Numbered from the stretch's first letter, positions 1-9,936 are shown. The stretch: 64,000 bases of DNA from Cellulophaga baltica (GCF_900102165.1 NZ_FNBD01000001.1:63701-127700), one strand, 5' to 3'. Made by a program: numbers and translations. Notes: generated by a model not told the origin, from the letters alone.

Positions 1-64
1 TATTCAACATTTTCACGAATAAGGGATGAACTGCGTTGATCCCTCAAAGCTCCGCTTTGAAAAT

Positions 65-119
65 AAAAAGTCTCACAAAATATACGCAAGCAAGCTTGTA
101 TATTTTGTGAGACTTTTTA
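65..119 (-). terminator. Long intrinsic terminator after tRNA-Arg
   Basis: A near-perfect inverted repeat of about 20 bp per arm has arms AAAAAGTCTCAC... and ...GTGAGACTTTTT, with A-runs and T-runs at the ends, so it can work on both strands. It lies directly 3' of the minus-strand tRNA gene. A second, shorter hairpin (TCAAAGC tcc GCTTTGA, 44-60) follows. Confidence 0.8.
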
Positions 120-127
120 TTTATTCG

Positions 128-201
128 TGACCGCGAAGGGATTCGAACCCCCAACCCTCAGAGCCGAAATCTGATATTCTATCCAGTTGAACTACGCAGC
201 C
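128..201 (-). tRNA. tRNA-Arg (anticodon TCG)
   Basis: The minus strand folds into a 74-nt cloverleaf. The acceptor arm is GGCTGCG paired with CGCGGTC (two G-U pairs), with discriminator A. The anticodon stem is TCAGA/TCTGA around loop TTTCGGC, so the anticodon is TCG and reads CGA-family Arg codons. The T arm carries GGTTCGAATCC. CCA is not encoded. The terminator at 65-119 follows it. A 21-bp copy of its 5' end lies about 150 bp upstream at 331-351. Confidence 0.93.
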
Positions 202-309
202 GTTACTATTTTCTTTAAAAATTCTCTACCACTTCCGGTTTTGAAATACTTTTCTCTTTCTCACTTTCTAACACATAAACATAGTACTTCACACCTATAC
301 TTGATATTC

Positions 310-329
310 CCTGCCTGCCGACAGGCAGG
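310..329. repeat. Short GC-rich palindrome next to a tRNA fragment
   Basis: CCTGCCTG ccga CAGGCAGG is a perfect 8-bp inverted repeat, strikingly GC-rich for this AT-rich region. It abuts the duplicated tRNA-Arg fragment at 331-351. Short palindromes of this kind are dispersed between genes in many flavobacterial genomes; that this one belongs to such a family is inference from memory. Confidence 0.6.
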
Positions 330-330
330 T

Positions 331-351
331 ATCCAGTTGAACTACGCAGCC
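331..351 (-). pseudogene. tRNA-Arg 5' fragment (duplication)
   Basis: These 21 bp are identical to 181-201, the first 21 nt of the intact tRNA-Arg, in the same orientation. Similarity continues for about 10 bp upstream of the tRNA start (a TATTTTCTT-like run in both places). The rest of the tRNA is missing and is replaced by the palindrome at 310-329. The fragment ends 9 bp from the yqeY stop codon. It is probably the remnant of a second tRNA copy or of an integration/excision event. Confidence 0.8.
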
Positions 352-360
352 ATTATTTTC

Positions 361-810
361 TTAAGCTAATTTCTTTTTTACAATCATAGAAATAGTTTTG
401 CCGTCTGCTTGACCTGCAAGCTCTTTAGAAACCATTCCCATAACTTTACCCATATCTTTCATCCCTGCTGCACCAGTAGCTTCAATAGTCTGTACGACAA
501 CTTTCTCTATCTCTTCTTCTGATAACTGCTCTGGCAAGAATTTTTCTATTATAGCTACTTGCTCTAATTCTGGAACTGCTAAATCTTCTCTACCTTGCTC
601 TATGAAAATAGCGGCGCTATCTTTACGTTGCTTTACAAGCTTCTGAACTAGCTGAATTTCTGCATCCTCTGAAATAGCTTCTCCTGAACCATTTTCTGTT
701 TGCATTAGTAACAACGCCGATTTTATTGCTCTTAACGATTCTAAAGCTACTTTATCTTTAGCTTTCATCGCTGTTTTCATCTCGGTCATTACCTGGTCTT
801 GTAAGCTCAT
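361..810 (-). CDS. yqeY: GatB/YqeY domain protein
   Basis: A 149-residue protein of the YqeY family, which is related to the C-terminal tail domain of GatB and aspartyl/glutamyl-tRNA amidotransferase. Its exact role is not established; tRNA interaction is suspected from the GatB relationship. The sequence begins MSLQDQVMTEMKTAMKAKDK and matches the family over its whole usual length of about 150 residues, with a helical N-terminal half and a small C-terminal domain. An upstream in-frame start at 852 would add 14 residues unlike the family and would lie in the ftsZ terminator, so I use the ATG at 810. It is last on the strand after ftsZ but separated from it by that terminator. Confidence 0.9.
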   Translation of the reverse strand: MSLQDQVMTEMKTAMKAKDKVALESLRAIKSALLLMQTENGSGEAISEDAEIQLVQKLVKQRKDSAAIFIEQGREDLAVPELEQVAIIEKFLPEQLSEEEIEKVVVQTIEATGAAGMKDMGKVMGMVSKELAGQADGKTISMIVKKKLA

Positions 811-844
811 AATATCTATTTTAGCGGGACGAAGATAAAAAAAT

Positions 845-875
845 AAACCCAAAAATAGCTCGTATTTTTGGGTTT
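845..875 (-). terminator. Terminator at the end of the dcw cluster
   Basis: Arms AAACCCAAAAAT and ATTTTTGGGTTT are perfectly complementary (12 bp) around a 7-nt loop. On the minus strand they are followed by a T-rich run. The hairpin lies about 20 bp after the ftsZ stop and marks the 3' end of the cell-division operon. Confidence 0.8.
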
Positions 876-896
876 ATAATCAGGTTAAAACATTCT

Positions 897-2834
897 TTAA
901 TCTACATTGTCATGTAAGAAAGAATTGTTTGTTCTTATTTGAATATCATCATTGCTATCCTCACTTAATGATGTTCTAGAAATCTTGTTCTCTCTATTTA
1001 CTTCATTTAAATGAACGCCTTGACGTTTGTATGCGGGATGCTTTTCTATTTCATCAATATGCTTCGCATTGTTGTTCTGAAACTTGTAGTTAAAATCTTT
1101 TAGCTTACGTTTTCTTTCTTCAGATCTGCTTCTTAAAAGCTCCTCTAAAGGCATATCCATAGGATCTACGTCTGCGACTTCTTCTACTTGCTTTGTTTCT
1201 TTCTCCACCGTCTTTTGCTCAAAACGCAATTCTTCTTCTAGAACCTTTGGAGCTACTTTTTCTGCTTTAGACTTAGCGTCATTAAGCTTCCCTTCTAACT
1301 CCATATAATCATCAAGACTATAACGCTTTTCACCTTGCTTATTGTACTCTACTACAGGAATAACTTCGATAGGATCTTTTACTTCCATATCTTTTACTTC
1401 GTCATCCAAAGAAAATAATACTACATTTTCTTTTTTGTCTTCTTTAATTTTTTCTGCCTCAGGGCCATCAAAACTAAAAATAAACTGATCATCTTCTATT
1501 TTTGCTGAAGAAACAGTAATAGGATCAATAACTTCAAAATTATCAATCTTAGCCTTAGAATCTACGATAATAAAATCATCACCTACATTATCAGCAATCA
1601 CTTCATCATAAAAGACATTAAAGTTTTTAATATAGCTAGATGTCGGAATCAAATCCATGTCTGGCTTATCTTCTTCTAAAACATGCTTTACAATTTTAGG
1701 CTCTTCTTTTACTACCTTTTTTTCTTCCTCTTCTTCGACCAACTGAAAGACTACATTCTCTGAACCCATTAATACTTGCTCTGCCTTTTGGCTATCCTCA
1801 AGGGTATGGATTATTTTTTTAGATTCTGTATTTACAATAGTATCCTGCTGGTCAATATTAAAACCCGTAGCGATCACCGTTACAGCAATTGCTTCCCCCA
1901 GTGTTTCGTCTTCACCAACACCCATAATGATGTTTGCACTATGACCCGCTTCTGTTTGGATATGATCGTTGATCTCTCCTATTTCATCAATTGTAATTTC
2001 TTTAGTTCCAGAAACGATTAACAACAATACATTCTTTGCTCCAGATATTTTATTATCATTCAACAAAGGAGAATCTAAAGCACTCATAATTGCTTCATTA
2101 GCTCTATTGGAACCTGATGAAGTTGAAGACCCCATGATTGCCGTACCACTATTTGAAAGTACTGTTTTAGCATCACGTAAATCAATATTCTGTGTGTAGT
2201 GGTGTGTTATAACCTCTGCAATACCTCTTGCTGCTGTAGCTAACACTTCATCAGCCTTAGAGAAACCAGCTTTGAAACCTAAATTTCCATAAACTTCTCT
2301 TAGTTTATTATTATTGATAACGATTAAAGAATCTACATTGTTACGTAACTTTTCAATCCCTGCTTGCGCTTGTTTGGTTCTCATCTGACCTTCAAACTGA
2401 AAAGGAATTGTAACAATACCAACCGTAAGGATATCCAGTTCCTTAGCTTGTTTTGCTATCATTGGTGCCGCACCTGTTCCAGTACCACCGCCCATTCCTG
2501 CAGTAATGAAAACCATTTTAGTGTTGGTACCCAACATATTCTTTATTTCTTCCATACTCTCAATAGCAGATTGCTCTCCCACTTCTGGGTTTGCACCAGC
2601 ACCAAGACCTTCAGTTAAGGAAACCCCTAATTGAATTTTGTTGGGTACTGTACTATTATCAAGTGCTTGGGAATCTGTATTACAGATAATGAAATCAACA
2701 CCATTAATTCCCGCCATATACATGTGGTTAATTGCGTTGCTCCCACCGCCACCTACCCCGATGACTTTTATTACATTACTCTGATTTTTGGGCAAATCAA
2801 AGGAAATACTTCCAAATTCGTTACTGTTACTCAT
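897..2834 (-). CDS. ftsZ: Cell division protein FtsZ
   Basis: Tubulin-like GTPase that forms the cytoplasmic Z-ring. The GTP-binding signature GGGTGTG is at residues 115-121 and the T7 catalytic loop NIDLRD at 216-221. The globular domain ends near residue 330. A linker of roughly 290 residues, rich in Glu, Asp and Lys, then leads to a conserved tail ending FLHDNVD. At 645 residues it is far longer than the roughly 390 of E. coli; long linkers are usual in flavobacterial FtsZ. It is the last gene of the dcw cluster, 41 bp after ftsA, and is followed by a terminator. Confidence 0.98.
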   Translation of the reverse strand: MSNSNEFGSISFDLPKNQSNVIKVIGVGGGGSNAINHMYMAGINGVDFIICNTDSQALDNSTVPNKIQLGVSLTEGLGAGANPEVGEQSAIESMEEIKNMLGTNTKMVFITAGMGGGTGTGAAPMIAKQAKELDILTVGIVTIPFQFEGQMRTKQAQAGIEKLRNNVDSLIVINNNKLREVYGNLGFKAGFSKADEVLATAARGIAEVITHHYTQNIDLRDAKTVLSNSGTAIMGSSTSSGSNRANEAIMSALDSPLLNDNKISGAKNVLLLIVSGTKEITIDEIGEINDHIQTEAGHSANIIMGVGEDETLGEAIAVTVIATGFNIDQQDTIVNTESKKIIHTLEDSQKAEQVLMGSENVVFQLVEEEEEKKVVKEEPKIVKHVLEEDKPDMDLIPTSSYIKNFNVFYDEVIADNVGDDFIIVDSKAKIDNFEVIDPITVSSAKIEDDQFIFSFDGPEAEKIKEDKKENVVLFSLDDEVKDMEVKDPIEVIPVVEYNKQGEKRYSLDDYMELEGKLNDAKSKAEKVAPKVLEEELRFEQKTVEKETKQVEEVADVDPMDMPLEELLRSRSEERKRKLKDFNYKFQNNNAKHIDEIEKHPAYKRQGVHLNEVNRENKISRTSLSEDSNDDIQIRTNNSFLHDNVD

Positions 2835-2875
2835 ACGTTCTGTATTACTGGTTATACTGTGTTCTTCGTGCTTTT

Positions 2876-4222
2876 TTATTCTGCGTTATCCAAAAAGTCT
2901 TTTAACTTATCTGACCATTTGTCAAATATAGATTTCCGATCTCTTTGAATTTCCGGTTTTACTACTGCAGTTTCTGCTTCAGCAGTATCATCATTCATTT
3001 CATTTTCTGGCAATTGATTTTGCAGTTCTTCCTCCTCAGCCCCAATTGCTTCATTCTTAGCTTTTGTTTTCAATGCATTCATTAAAAGCCCTACTGCTGT
3101 TGCATATAACGGACTCGCAATTTCCTCATCAGAATCGCCAGCTAAGTGTTCGTTTGGATAACCAATTCTGGTATCCATACCTGTAATATATTCTACCAAT
3201 TGCTTTAAGTGCTTTAACTGGCTGCCACCACCTGTTAGTACAATACCTGCAATTAATTTTTTCTTTTGTTCGTCATGACCATAATTCTTGATCTCAACAT
3301 ACACTTGCTCTACAATTTCCACCACTCTTGCATGGATAATTTTAGACAAATTCTTAAGTGTTATTTCTTTAGGCTCTCTTCCTCGTAATCCTGGAATAGA
3401 GACAATTTCATTTTCTTTATTTTCCCCTGGCCATGCAGATCCAAACTTAATCTTAAGTAATTCTGCTTGCTTTTCAATGATGGAGCACCCTTCTTTGATA
3501 TCTTCCGTGATAACATTACCACCAAATGGGATTACCGCTGTATGGCGGATAATACCATCTTTGAAAATAGCCAAATCTGTAGTACCACCTCCTATATCAA
3601 TTAAAGCTACACCTGCTTCTTTTTCTTCTTGACTCAGTACGGCATTAGCAGACGCCAATGGCTCTAATGTGATGCTACCCAAATCTAAACCTGCACTCTT
3701 AATACAGCGCCCTACATTTTTAATAGAAGACACTTGCCCTACCACCACATGAAAATTAGCTTCTAAACGAGCACCATACATTCCCATAGGTTCTTTAATC
3801 TCTGCCTGGCCATCAATTTTATATTCTTGTGGTAAAACATGAATAATCTCCTCACCAGGAAGCATGATTAATTTATATACTTGATTACATAACTTATCTA
3901 CATCATCCTCATTAATAACCTGTTCAGAATCATCTCTTGTAATGTAATCACTGTGTTGCAAACTACGAATGTGTTGCCCTGCGATACCTACTACTACAGA
4001 ACCAATCTTTAATCCTGAATTAGATTCCGCTTGTTCTACAGCTTGTTGAATAGATTGTATGGTTTGTGTAATGTTATTTACAACACCTCTGTGTACTCCA
4101 AGACTTTTAGATTTTCCAATGCCTAAAATTTCAATCTTCCCATACTCATTTTCCTTACCGATTATGGCAACTATTTTGGTAGTCCCAATATCTAAACCAA
4201 CTGAATATTTACCTTGTTCCAT
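2876..4222 (-). CDS. ftsA: Cell division protein FtsA
   Basis: Actin-like ATPase that tethers FtsZ to the membrane. The N-terminus SVGLDIGTTKIVAIIG is the phosphate-1 motif of the actin/FtsA fold, and VALIDIGGGTTDLAIF near the middle is phosphate-2. At 448 residues it is slightly longer than E. coli FtsA because of an acidic, Glu-rich segment around 395-425. That precedes a C-terminal amphipathic stretch ending KWSDKLKDFLDNAE, the likely membrane-targeting helix. The gene starts 3 bp after the ftsQ stop, so the two are probably translationally coupled. Confidence 0.97.
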   Translation of the reverse strand: MEQGKYSVGLDIGTTKIVAIIGKENEYGKIEILGIGKSKSLGVHRGVVNNITQTIQSIQQAVEQAESNSGLKIGSVVVGIAGQHIRSLQHSDYITRDDSEQVINEDDVDKLCNQVYKLIMLPGEEIIHVLPQEYKIDGQAEIKEPMGMYGARLEANFHVVVGQVSSIKNVGRCIKSAGLDLGSITLEPLASANAVLSQEEKEAGVALIDIGGGTTDLAIFKDGIIRHTAVIPFGGNVITEDIKEGCSIIEKQAELLKIKFGSAWPGENKENEIVSIPGLRGREPKEITLKNLSKIIHARVVEIVEQVYVEIKNYGHDEQKKKLIAGIVLTGGGSQLKHLKQLVEYITGMDTRIGYPNEHLAGDSDEEIASPLYATAVGLLMNALKTKAKNEAIGAEEEELQNQLPENEMNDDTAEAETAVVKPEIQRDRKSIFDKWSDKLKDFLDNAE

Positions 4223-4225
4223 ATC

Positions 4226-4945
4226 TTAAATTTTGGTACACACTACCTGATTATTATACTCTAAGCTTACCAAACTATAATTGGTAAGCGAATTATCTTT
4301 TTTACCCTTTTTATAAAAAGCTCTAAACTTGTTAAATTTTTGATCTAACGCCTCTGCTTTTCCAAGGTTAACTACAAAACTTTCTGTTCTAAATTTCAAC
4401 TGATATTTTTGGTTTCTTAACACCTGAATACCAATTACATTTTTGCGCAAAAAATCATCTCCATTCACATAGTTCAGTATAAAATGTACTTCTGCTAAAC
4501 TATCTTCAGTGATATTTCCTGTTATGACAGGAACCCTTGCGGAATGATTTCTAGACAGCGGCATACGCTTTCCTTCATCATCTAGATAATATATTGTACT
4601 ACTTTCCACACGACCAATGGGGTTACGTTGAGCGATTTTCGTCGTCAACTTACCATTTACCGTGAGGTATACTTGTGCATTTTTAACCATTTCATTGGCC
4701 TCAATGGCCTTTTCCATGTTATTCAAAACTAAATTTTCTTTGGGTACCATATCAAACCCTTGGAAACTTTGTATTAACAATTTATTAACCATGCCCGTAG
4801 TCACGTATAAATTATTCTCATCAGTGAACATAACATCCAGTTCTGAAATAGGTTTTTTGTTATGTCTACTATTAGAAAACGCAAAGAGCCCCATCACTGT
4901 AAGTAACAATACCAACACTTTTACAATGTTCCAATTAACCTTCAT
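4226..4945 (-). CDS. ftsQ: Cell division protein FtsQ
   Basis: Bitopic divisome protein. A single hydrophobic segment near residues 7-24 is followed by a periplasmic domain of about 210 residues with the low conservation typical of FtsQ/DivIB. Assignment rests on topology, size (239 residues) and position between murC and ftsA in an otherwise canonical cluster. The ATG overlaps the end of murC by 11 bp. Confidence 0.88.
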   Translation of the reverse strand: MKVNWNIVKVLVLLLTVMGLFAFSNSRHNKKPISELDVMFTDENNLYVTTGMVNKLLIQSFQGFDMVPKENLVLNNMEKAIEANEMVKNAQVYLTVNGKLTTKIAQRNPIGRVESSTIYYLDDEGKRMPLSRNHSARVPVITGNITEDSLAEVHFILNYVNGDDFLRKNVIGIQVLRNQKYQLKFRTESFVVNLGKAEALDQKFNKFRAFYKKGKKDNSLTNYSLVSLEYNNQVVCTKI

Positions 4946-6287
4946 TTACTATAGCTTTTTGAATTTTCACAACTTCCAAACCTATATCACCTGCACCCAT
5001 CACTATTAAAACTTCTGGCGCTTGTTTTTGTATTTCCGAAATCAACTCTGATTTCTGAACTAATTTCTTATGTTGACTAGTTATTTTACGCAACAACCAT
5101 TCCGATGTAATGCCCTCAATTGGCTTTTCTCTGGCCGGATAAATATCCAACAATAAAACGTTTGCAAATTTCGATAAACTTTCTGCAAAATCCTCAGCAA
5201 AATCCTTTGTTCTTGAAAATAAATGCGGTTGAAAAACAGCCAATACTTTTTTACCTGGATGCATTTCCGAAACCGCCTCAAAAACAGCGTTTATCTCTGT
5301 AGGATGATGCGCATAATCATCAATAAATACAAAGTCATCATTCTTAATTCGGTATGAAAAACGACGTTGCACTCCCTTAAAACTTTCCAATGCAGGAAAT
5401 AAATTCTCTGGCTTCACATTGGCTTCTAAAGCCATCCCTAATGCCACTACTGCATTTAATAAATTATGCCTTCCTGGTTTTTTAAAACGTATGCCTTTGT
5501 ATAAAACTGTAGGCGTTTGTAACTCAAAAACATAAGCTCCATTAACTATTTCGACATTTTTCGCACAATAATCAGCAGCATCCTCTATGCCATAAGTAAT
5601 ACCTTCCATAGGTAAGCCGTTTCTAACGAACAATTTACCACCTACTTTAATTCGTGCAGCAAACTCTCTAAAAGACTTCTGTAATTCTTCACCTGTGCCA
5701 TAGATATCTAAATGATCTGCATCCATTGATGTTATACAAGCAATGTTTGGTGATAAACGCAAAAAAGACCTATCAAACTCATCTGCCTCTACTACGGAAT
5801 ATTCTGAACCTTGAAAATAAAAATTACTTCCAAAATCTTCCGATATCCCTCCTAAAAAAGCCGTCATAGGAACATGAGCTTCTTTTAGTATGTGTGCCAA
5901 TATGCTGGAAGTCGTTGTCTTGCCATGCGTACCTGCTACTGCAAAACAAAAAGTTTCATTTGTCACTAAACCCAAAACTTCTGAACGCTTCTTTACTGTA
6001 AATTTTTGATCAAAAAAATAATTCAACTCTGAATGCTCTTTAGGAACCGCCGGGGTATACACAATTAGACAAGTTTCCTTATCTAAAAAGTTAGGAGCAA
6101 TCAACGCCACATCATCGTCATAATGAATAGCCATACCCGTCTCTTCTAACTCTAGCGTAAGCGGTGAAGGCGTTTTATCATACCCGCCCACATTCTTACC
6201 TAAATACACAAAATACCTAGCTAAGGCCGACATTCCTATGCCGCCAATACCTAAAAAATATACGCTATGTATCTGATTCATGTTCAT
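4935..6287 (-). CDS. murC: UDP-N-acetylmuramate--L-alanine ligase MurC
   Basis: Cytoplasmic ATP-dependent ligase that adds L-Ala to UDP-MurNAc, the first peptide step of peptidoglycan synthesis. The N-terminal UDP-binding loop is YFLGIGGIGMSALARYF, the ATP P-loop is AGTHGKTTTSSI, and the central FIDDYAHHPTEI motif is characteristic of the family. About 450 residues, normal length. The longest frame begins at a GTG at 6293, but the ATG at 6287 gives the usual flavobacterial N-terminus (MNxNQIHxVYF), so I chose it. Confidence 0.97.
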   Translation of the reverse strand: MNMNQIHSVYFLGIGGIGMSALARYFVYLGKNVGGYDKTPSPLTLELEETGMAIHYDDDVALIAPNFLDKETCLIVYTPAVPKEHSELNYFFDQKFTVKKRSEVLGLVTNETFCFAVAGTHGKTTTSSILAHILKEAHVPMTAFLGGISEDFGSNFYFQGSEYSVVEADEFDRSFLRLSPNIACITSMDADHLDIYGTGEELQKSFREFAARIKVGGKLFVRNGLPMEGITYGIEDAADYCAKNVEIVNGAYVFELQTPTVLYKGIRFKKPGRHNLLNAVVALGMALEANVKPENLFPALESFKGVQRRFSYRIKNDDFVFIDDYAHHPTEINAVFEAVSEMHPGKKVLAVFQPHLFSRTKDFAEDFAESLSKFANVLLLDIYPAREKPIEGITSEWLLRKITSQHKKLVQKSELISEIQKQAPEVLIVMGAGDIGLEVVKIQKAIVNEG

Positions 6288-6314
6288 AATCACTACCTAA
6301 GTCTCCCTAAGCCT

Positions 6315-7406
6315 TTATTTTTTTAATAATTTTTCTATTTCATCTACAATATCACTTGTAGCATTTGGCATTGCCATTTTCTTGCTATTAACACTCAATT
6401 CTTGTTGTTTCTCTTCGTCTTTAAAAAGCACTGAAAAAACACTTTCAAACTGTGATGCTAAATCGCTTTCTTTCACCATTAATGCCGCATCTTTTTGCAC
6501 TAATGCCATGGCATTTTTGGTTTGATGATCTTCCGCAACGTTTGGCGAAGGAATGTAGATTACTGGTTTTCCAACAATACATAATTCTGACACCGAACCT
6601 GCCCCTGCTCTACTAATTACAAAATTAGCTGCCGCATACGCAAAATCCATTCTATTTAAAAAATCAAATACTTTAACACTATCTGATTGGTATTTTTTAT
6701 ACTCTTCGTAATATAGCTTCCCACATTGCCACACCACTTGAATGCCTAAAGTTTTGAAAAAGTCTAATTCTTTTTCAATAAGTTGGTTTATTCTTCTTGC
6801 CCCTAAACTACCTCCTAAAACTACTAAGGTTGGTTTTGACGCATCTAACTCAAAAAATGCTAAAGCTTCTTGCTGCGTTGCCGCCATAGTCACCAAATCT
6901 TCACGTACAGGGTTTCCTGTTTTTACAATTTTATCTGCTGGAAAAAATTTCTCCATGCCATCATACGCTACACAAATTTTCTTAGATTTCTCTGCTAATA
7001 ATTTATTCGTAATTCCTGCAAAAGAATTCTGTTCTTGTAGTACACATGGCACCCCTTTTCCTGAGGCTCTTTTTAAAAGCGGACCACTAGCAAAGCCACC
7101 GGTACCAATTACCACATCTGGATTAAACCTGTTTACAATTCCGCCAGCTTTCACCAAACTACTGATGAGCTTAAAAGGAAACATCAAATTTTTGAAAGTC
7201 AGTTTTCTCTGCAATCCTGAAATCCACAATCCTTCTATCTTATACCCTGCATTGGGTACTTTCTCCATCTCCATTCTATCTTTTGCCCCCACAAACAAAA
7301 ACTCAGCAGTAGGATACCTACGCTTTAGTTCATTTGCGATTGCCACTGCCGGATAAATATGTCCGCCAGTACCACCCCCAGATAATATAAATTTATAATT
7401 GTCCAC
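6315..7406 (-). CDS. murG: Lipid II synthase MurG (GlcNAc transferase)
   Basis: Membrane-associated glycosyltransferase that adds GlcNAc to lipid I to make lipid II. The N-terminal loop [19 protein letters not shown] (from about residue 9) and the C-terminal donor-binding segment with [12 protein letters not shown] are both MurG signatures. 363 residues, full length. The start overlaps the end of ftsW by 14 bp, which suggests coupled translation. Confidence 0.97.
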   Translation of the reverse strand: MDNYKFILSGGGTGGHIYPAVAIANELKRRYPTAEFLFVGAKDRMEMEKVPNAGYKIEGLWISGLQRKLTFKNLMFPFKLISSLVKAGGIVNRFNPDVVIGTGGFASGPLLKRASGKGVPCVLQEQNSFAGITNKLLAEKSKKICVAYDGMEKFFPADKIVKTGNPVREDLVTMAATQQEALAFFELDASKPTLVVLGGSLGARRINQLIEKELDFFKTLGIQVVWQCGKLYYEEYKKYQSDSVKVFDFLNRMDFAYAAANFVISRAGAGSVSELCIVGKPVIYIPSPNVAEDHQTKNAMALVQKDAALMVKESDLASQFESVFSVLFKDEEKQQELSVNSKKMAMPNATSDIVDEIEKLLKK

Positions 7407-8595
7407 TTAACACTTCTAAAGGGTTTGTATCATCTATTTCTGCTCCACTAGACTCTTCACTTGTTTCTTTATTACTGGCACTCAATATAATACCAATTGC
7501 CAAACAAGTCATCCAGGTAGAGGTTCCTCCACTACTAATAAGCGGCAATGTTTGTCCTGTTACAGGAAATAATTCTACAGCAACCGCCATATTTATAAAT
7601 GCCTGAAAAACGATAGGTAAACCAACACCTACGACTAATAATTTCCCGAAAATGGTATTATTACCATTTGCAACCACAACAATTCTAAAAAGTAACAACA
7701 GATAGAAGAAGACTAAAATTAGTCCACCTACTAAACCGTACTCCTCAACAATGATGGCGAAAATAAAATCTGAAGAACTTTGAGGCAGAAAATTCTTCTG
7801 AATACTTTTACCGGCACCTTTCCCGATTACCCCGCCTGTAGCGATGGCAATTTTCGCTTTTTCAATTTGATAATCCGCATCACTATCTTCATCATTCGCA
7901 AAATTTTCAATCCTATTTTGCCATGTATTTACGCGATTAGGAAATAAATCTGGAGCCGCCTTTGCCACCAAGATAAAAAGGGTCAACACTAAAATACCGC
8001 TACCTATAATTCCTAATAAATATTTAACAGGATACCCTCCCAGAAAGCAAAGTACCATAACCATGAAAAAGATAATGGCTGCTGTTGAGAAATTCGCGGG
8101 TAAAATTAGAATCAAGACCAAAAAAACAGGTATCCACAACGGCAAAATACTCTCTTTAAAAGTGATAGCTTTATCTTTTATTTTCGTTAAATAACGTGCT
8201 ACATAAGCCATTAAAACTACGGCTGCTAAGTTTGAGGTTTGAAATGTAAACCCAACCAAAGGCAAGCGAATCCATCTACTTGCATTAGCCCCACCAATTG
8301 TGGTGCCCTGCGCCAACGTATATGCTAATAACAATAGCACAATAGGCATTGCTATTAAAGATAGTCCCTTGAAAAAATGCGTCGGAATTTTATGTACGCC
8401 ATAAATAATACCGAAACCTAAAGCCAACAACAACCCATGTTTAAACAAAAAGCTTAGCGTAGTTCCTGTCCCATTTCCAACAACGTATACCAGATTACTG
8501 CTTGCGCTGTAAACTGGTAAAAAAGAAAACAAGGCAAGTAAGGCCACTATAGCCCAAATTGCTTTATCTCCGCCTATTTTGTTGAAAAATTCCAT
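7393..8595 (-). CDS. ftsW: Peptidoglycan glycosyltransferase FtsW (SEDS family)
   Basis: Polytopic SEDS protein that polymerises septal glycan strands together with the FtsI transpeptidase. It is strongly hydrophobic with roughly ten membrane spans in 400 residues. The C-terminal half contains the GLVGG segment, and [19 protein letters not shown] is the conserved SEDS signature. The C-terminus is a short acidic cytoplasmic tail. It sits between murD and murG as in most dcw clusters. Confidence 0.95.
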   Translation of the reverse strand: MEFFNKIGGDKAIWAIVALLALFSFLPVYSASSNLVYVVGNGTGTTLSFLFKHGLLLALGFGIIYGVHKIPTHFFKGLSLIAMPIVLLLLAYTLAQGTTIGGANASRWIRLPLVGFTFQTSNLAAVVLMAYVARYLTKIKDKAITFKESILPLWIPVFLVLILILPANFSTAAIIFFMVMVLCFLGGYPVKYLLGIIGSGILVLTLFILVAKAAPDLFPNRVNTWQNRIENFANDEDSDADYQIEKAKIAIATGGVIGKGAGKSIQKNFLPQSSSDFIFAIIVEEYGLVGGLILVFFYLLLLFRIVVVANGNNTIFGKLLVVGVGLPIVFQAFINMAVAVELFPVTGQTLPLISSGGTSTWMTCLAIGIILSASNKETSEESSGAEIDDTNPLEVLSGQL

Positions 8596-8600
8596 TTTTA

Positions 8601-9935
8601 TTATAAGTTTTTTACTGCTGCTTTAAATTGATTTCCACGATCTTCATAATTATCAAAAAGATCAAAACTAGCACATGCTGGCGATAATAAAACAGTATCA
8701 CCACGTTCTGCCATTTTATAAGCCACCTTTACAGTTTCTGCCATATCATACGTTTCTACCACAAGATCTACAACATTGCCAAAAGCCTCTATTATTTTTG
8801 TGTTGTCTTTACCCAAACAGATAATTGCTTTAACTTTCTCACGCACCAAAGGCATTAACGACTTGTAATCATTTCCTTTATCTACACCACCAACAATCCA
8901 AACTGTTGGAGTCCTCATGCTATCTAATGCATAATAGGTAGCATTTACATTAGTAGCTTTAGAATCATTCACGTATTCTACATGATGAATTTTAAGCACC
9001 TTTTCTAAACGGTGTTCTGCACCTTGAAAATTGGCTACACTGTTACGAATAGTTTCTTTTCTAATACCAATAAGTTTTGACGCTGTAGAAGCCGCCATTG
9101 TGTTTTTAAGATTGTGTTTTCCTTCTAAGGATAAAGAATCTGCTTTCATTTTCAGTGTGTCGTTGTTAGTTGTAATCGTTATATCGTTGTTTGTACTAAA
9201 TGCGCCTTCTTCTATCATCTTCTCTATTGAATAGGGCATTAATTTTGCTTTAACAGGGTGCTTTTCCAACCAATCTGTCAAGTCTTTATCATCTGCATCA
9301 TAAATGAAATAATCATCTGCTGTCTGGTTTTCTGCAATTCTAAATTTTGATGCGATATAGTTTTCGTACTTATACTCATACCGATCTAAATGATCTGGTG
9401 AAATATTGGTTAGAATAGCTATATGCGGTTTAAAATCTACAATACCATCTAATTGAAAACTACTGATTTCTAATACATAATATTCAAAATCATTCTCTGC
9501 TACCATTTTAGCATAGCTATCTCCAATGTTGCCCGCCATACCCACATGAAAACCTTCATTCTTTAAAATATGATTGGTTAACATGGTCGTGGTGGTCTTT
9601 CCGTTGCTACCTGTAATCCCTATAATTTTTGCATCGGTATACTTTGACGCAAATTCTATTTCTGAGATTACTGGAATTTCCTTTTCCTTCAATTTCTGAA
9701 TCAAGGCTATTTTATCTGGAATACCAGGACTTTTCATGACCACATCTGCATTCAGAATTTTTCCTTCTGTATGCATTTGGTCTTCCCATTCAATATCAAA
9801 ATGCTCAAGAACTTTTCTATACTTATCTTTAATTGCTCCTTTATCAGAAACAAAAACTTCATATCCTTTCTTCTTCCCCAAAATGGCGGTTCCCACACCA
9901 CTTTCTCCTCCACCAAGAATTACCAATCGCTGCAT
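8601..9935 (-). CDS. murD: UDP-N-acetylmuramoyl-L-alanine--D-glutamate ligase MurD
   Basis: ATP-dependent ligase that adds D-Glu to UDP-MurNAc-L-Ala. The N-terminal Rossmann loop ILGGGESGVGTAILG and the ATP loop GITGSNGKTTTTML (residues 106-119) are clear, as is the C-terminal YVNDSKATN segment. 444 residues, full length. It starts 1 bp from the mraY stop. Confidence 0.96.
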   Translation of the reverse strand: MQRLVILGGGESGVGTAILGKKKGYEVFVSDKGAIKDKYRKVLEHFDIEWEDQMHTEGKILNADVVMKSPGIPDKIALIQKLKEKEIPVISEIEFASKYTDAKIIGITGSNGKTTTTMLTNHILKNEGFHVGMAGNIGDSYAKMVAENDFEYYVLEISSFQLDGIVDFKPHIAILTNISPDHLDRYEYKYENYIASKFRIAENQTADDYFIYDADDKDLTDWLEKHPVKAKLMPYSIEKMIEEGAFSTNNDITITTNNDTLKMKADSLSLEGKHNLKNTMAASTASKLIGIRKETIRNSVANFQGAEHRLEKVLKIHHVEYVNDSKATNVNATYYALDSMRTPTVWIVGGVDKGNDYKSLMPLVREKVKAIICLGKDNTKIIEAFGNVVDLVVETYDMAETVKVAYKMAERGDTVLLSPACASFDLFDNYEDRGNQFKAAVKNL

Positions 9936-9936
9936 C

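Noticed and set aside
187-369. Open frame of 60 codons over the tRNA fragment region
   Set aside because: It reads through part of the tRNA gene and the GC palindrome, and its translation has no family resemblance. Chance frame.
3288-3632. Plus-strand frame opposite ftsA
   Set aside because: Antisense shadow. FtsA is conserved over the same bases.
6742-7356. Long plus-strand frame of 204 codons opposite murG
   Set aside because: Antisense shadow of a conserved gene. Composition follows the complementary codons and no domain is seen.
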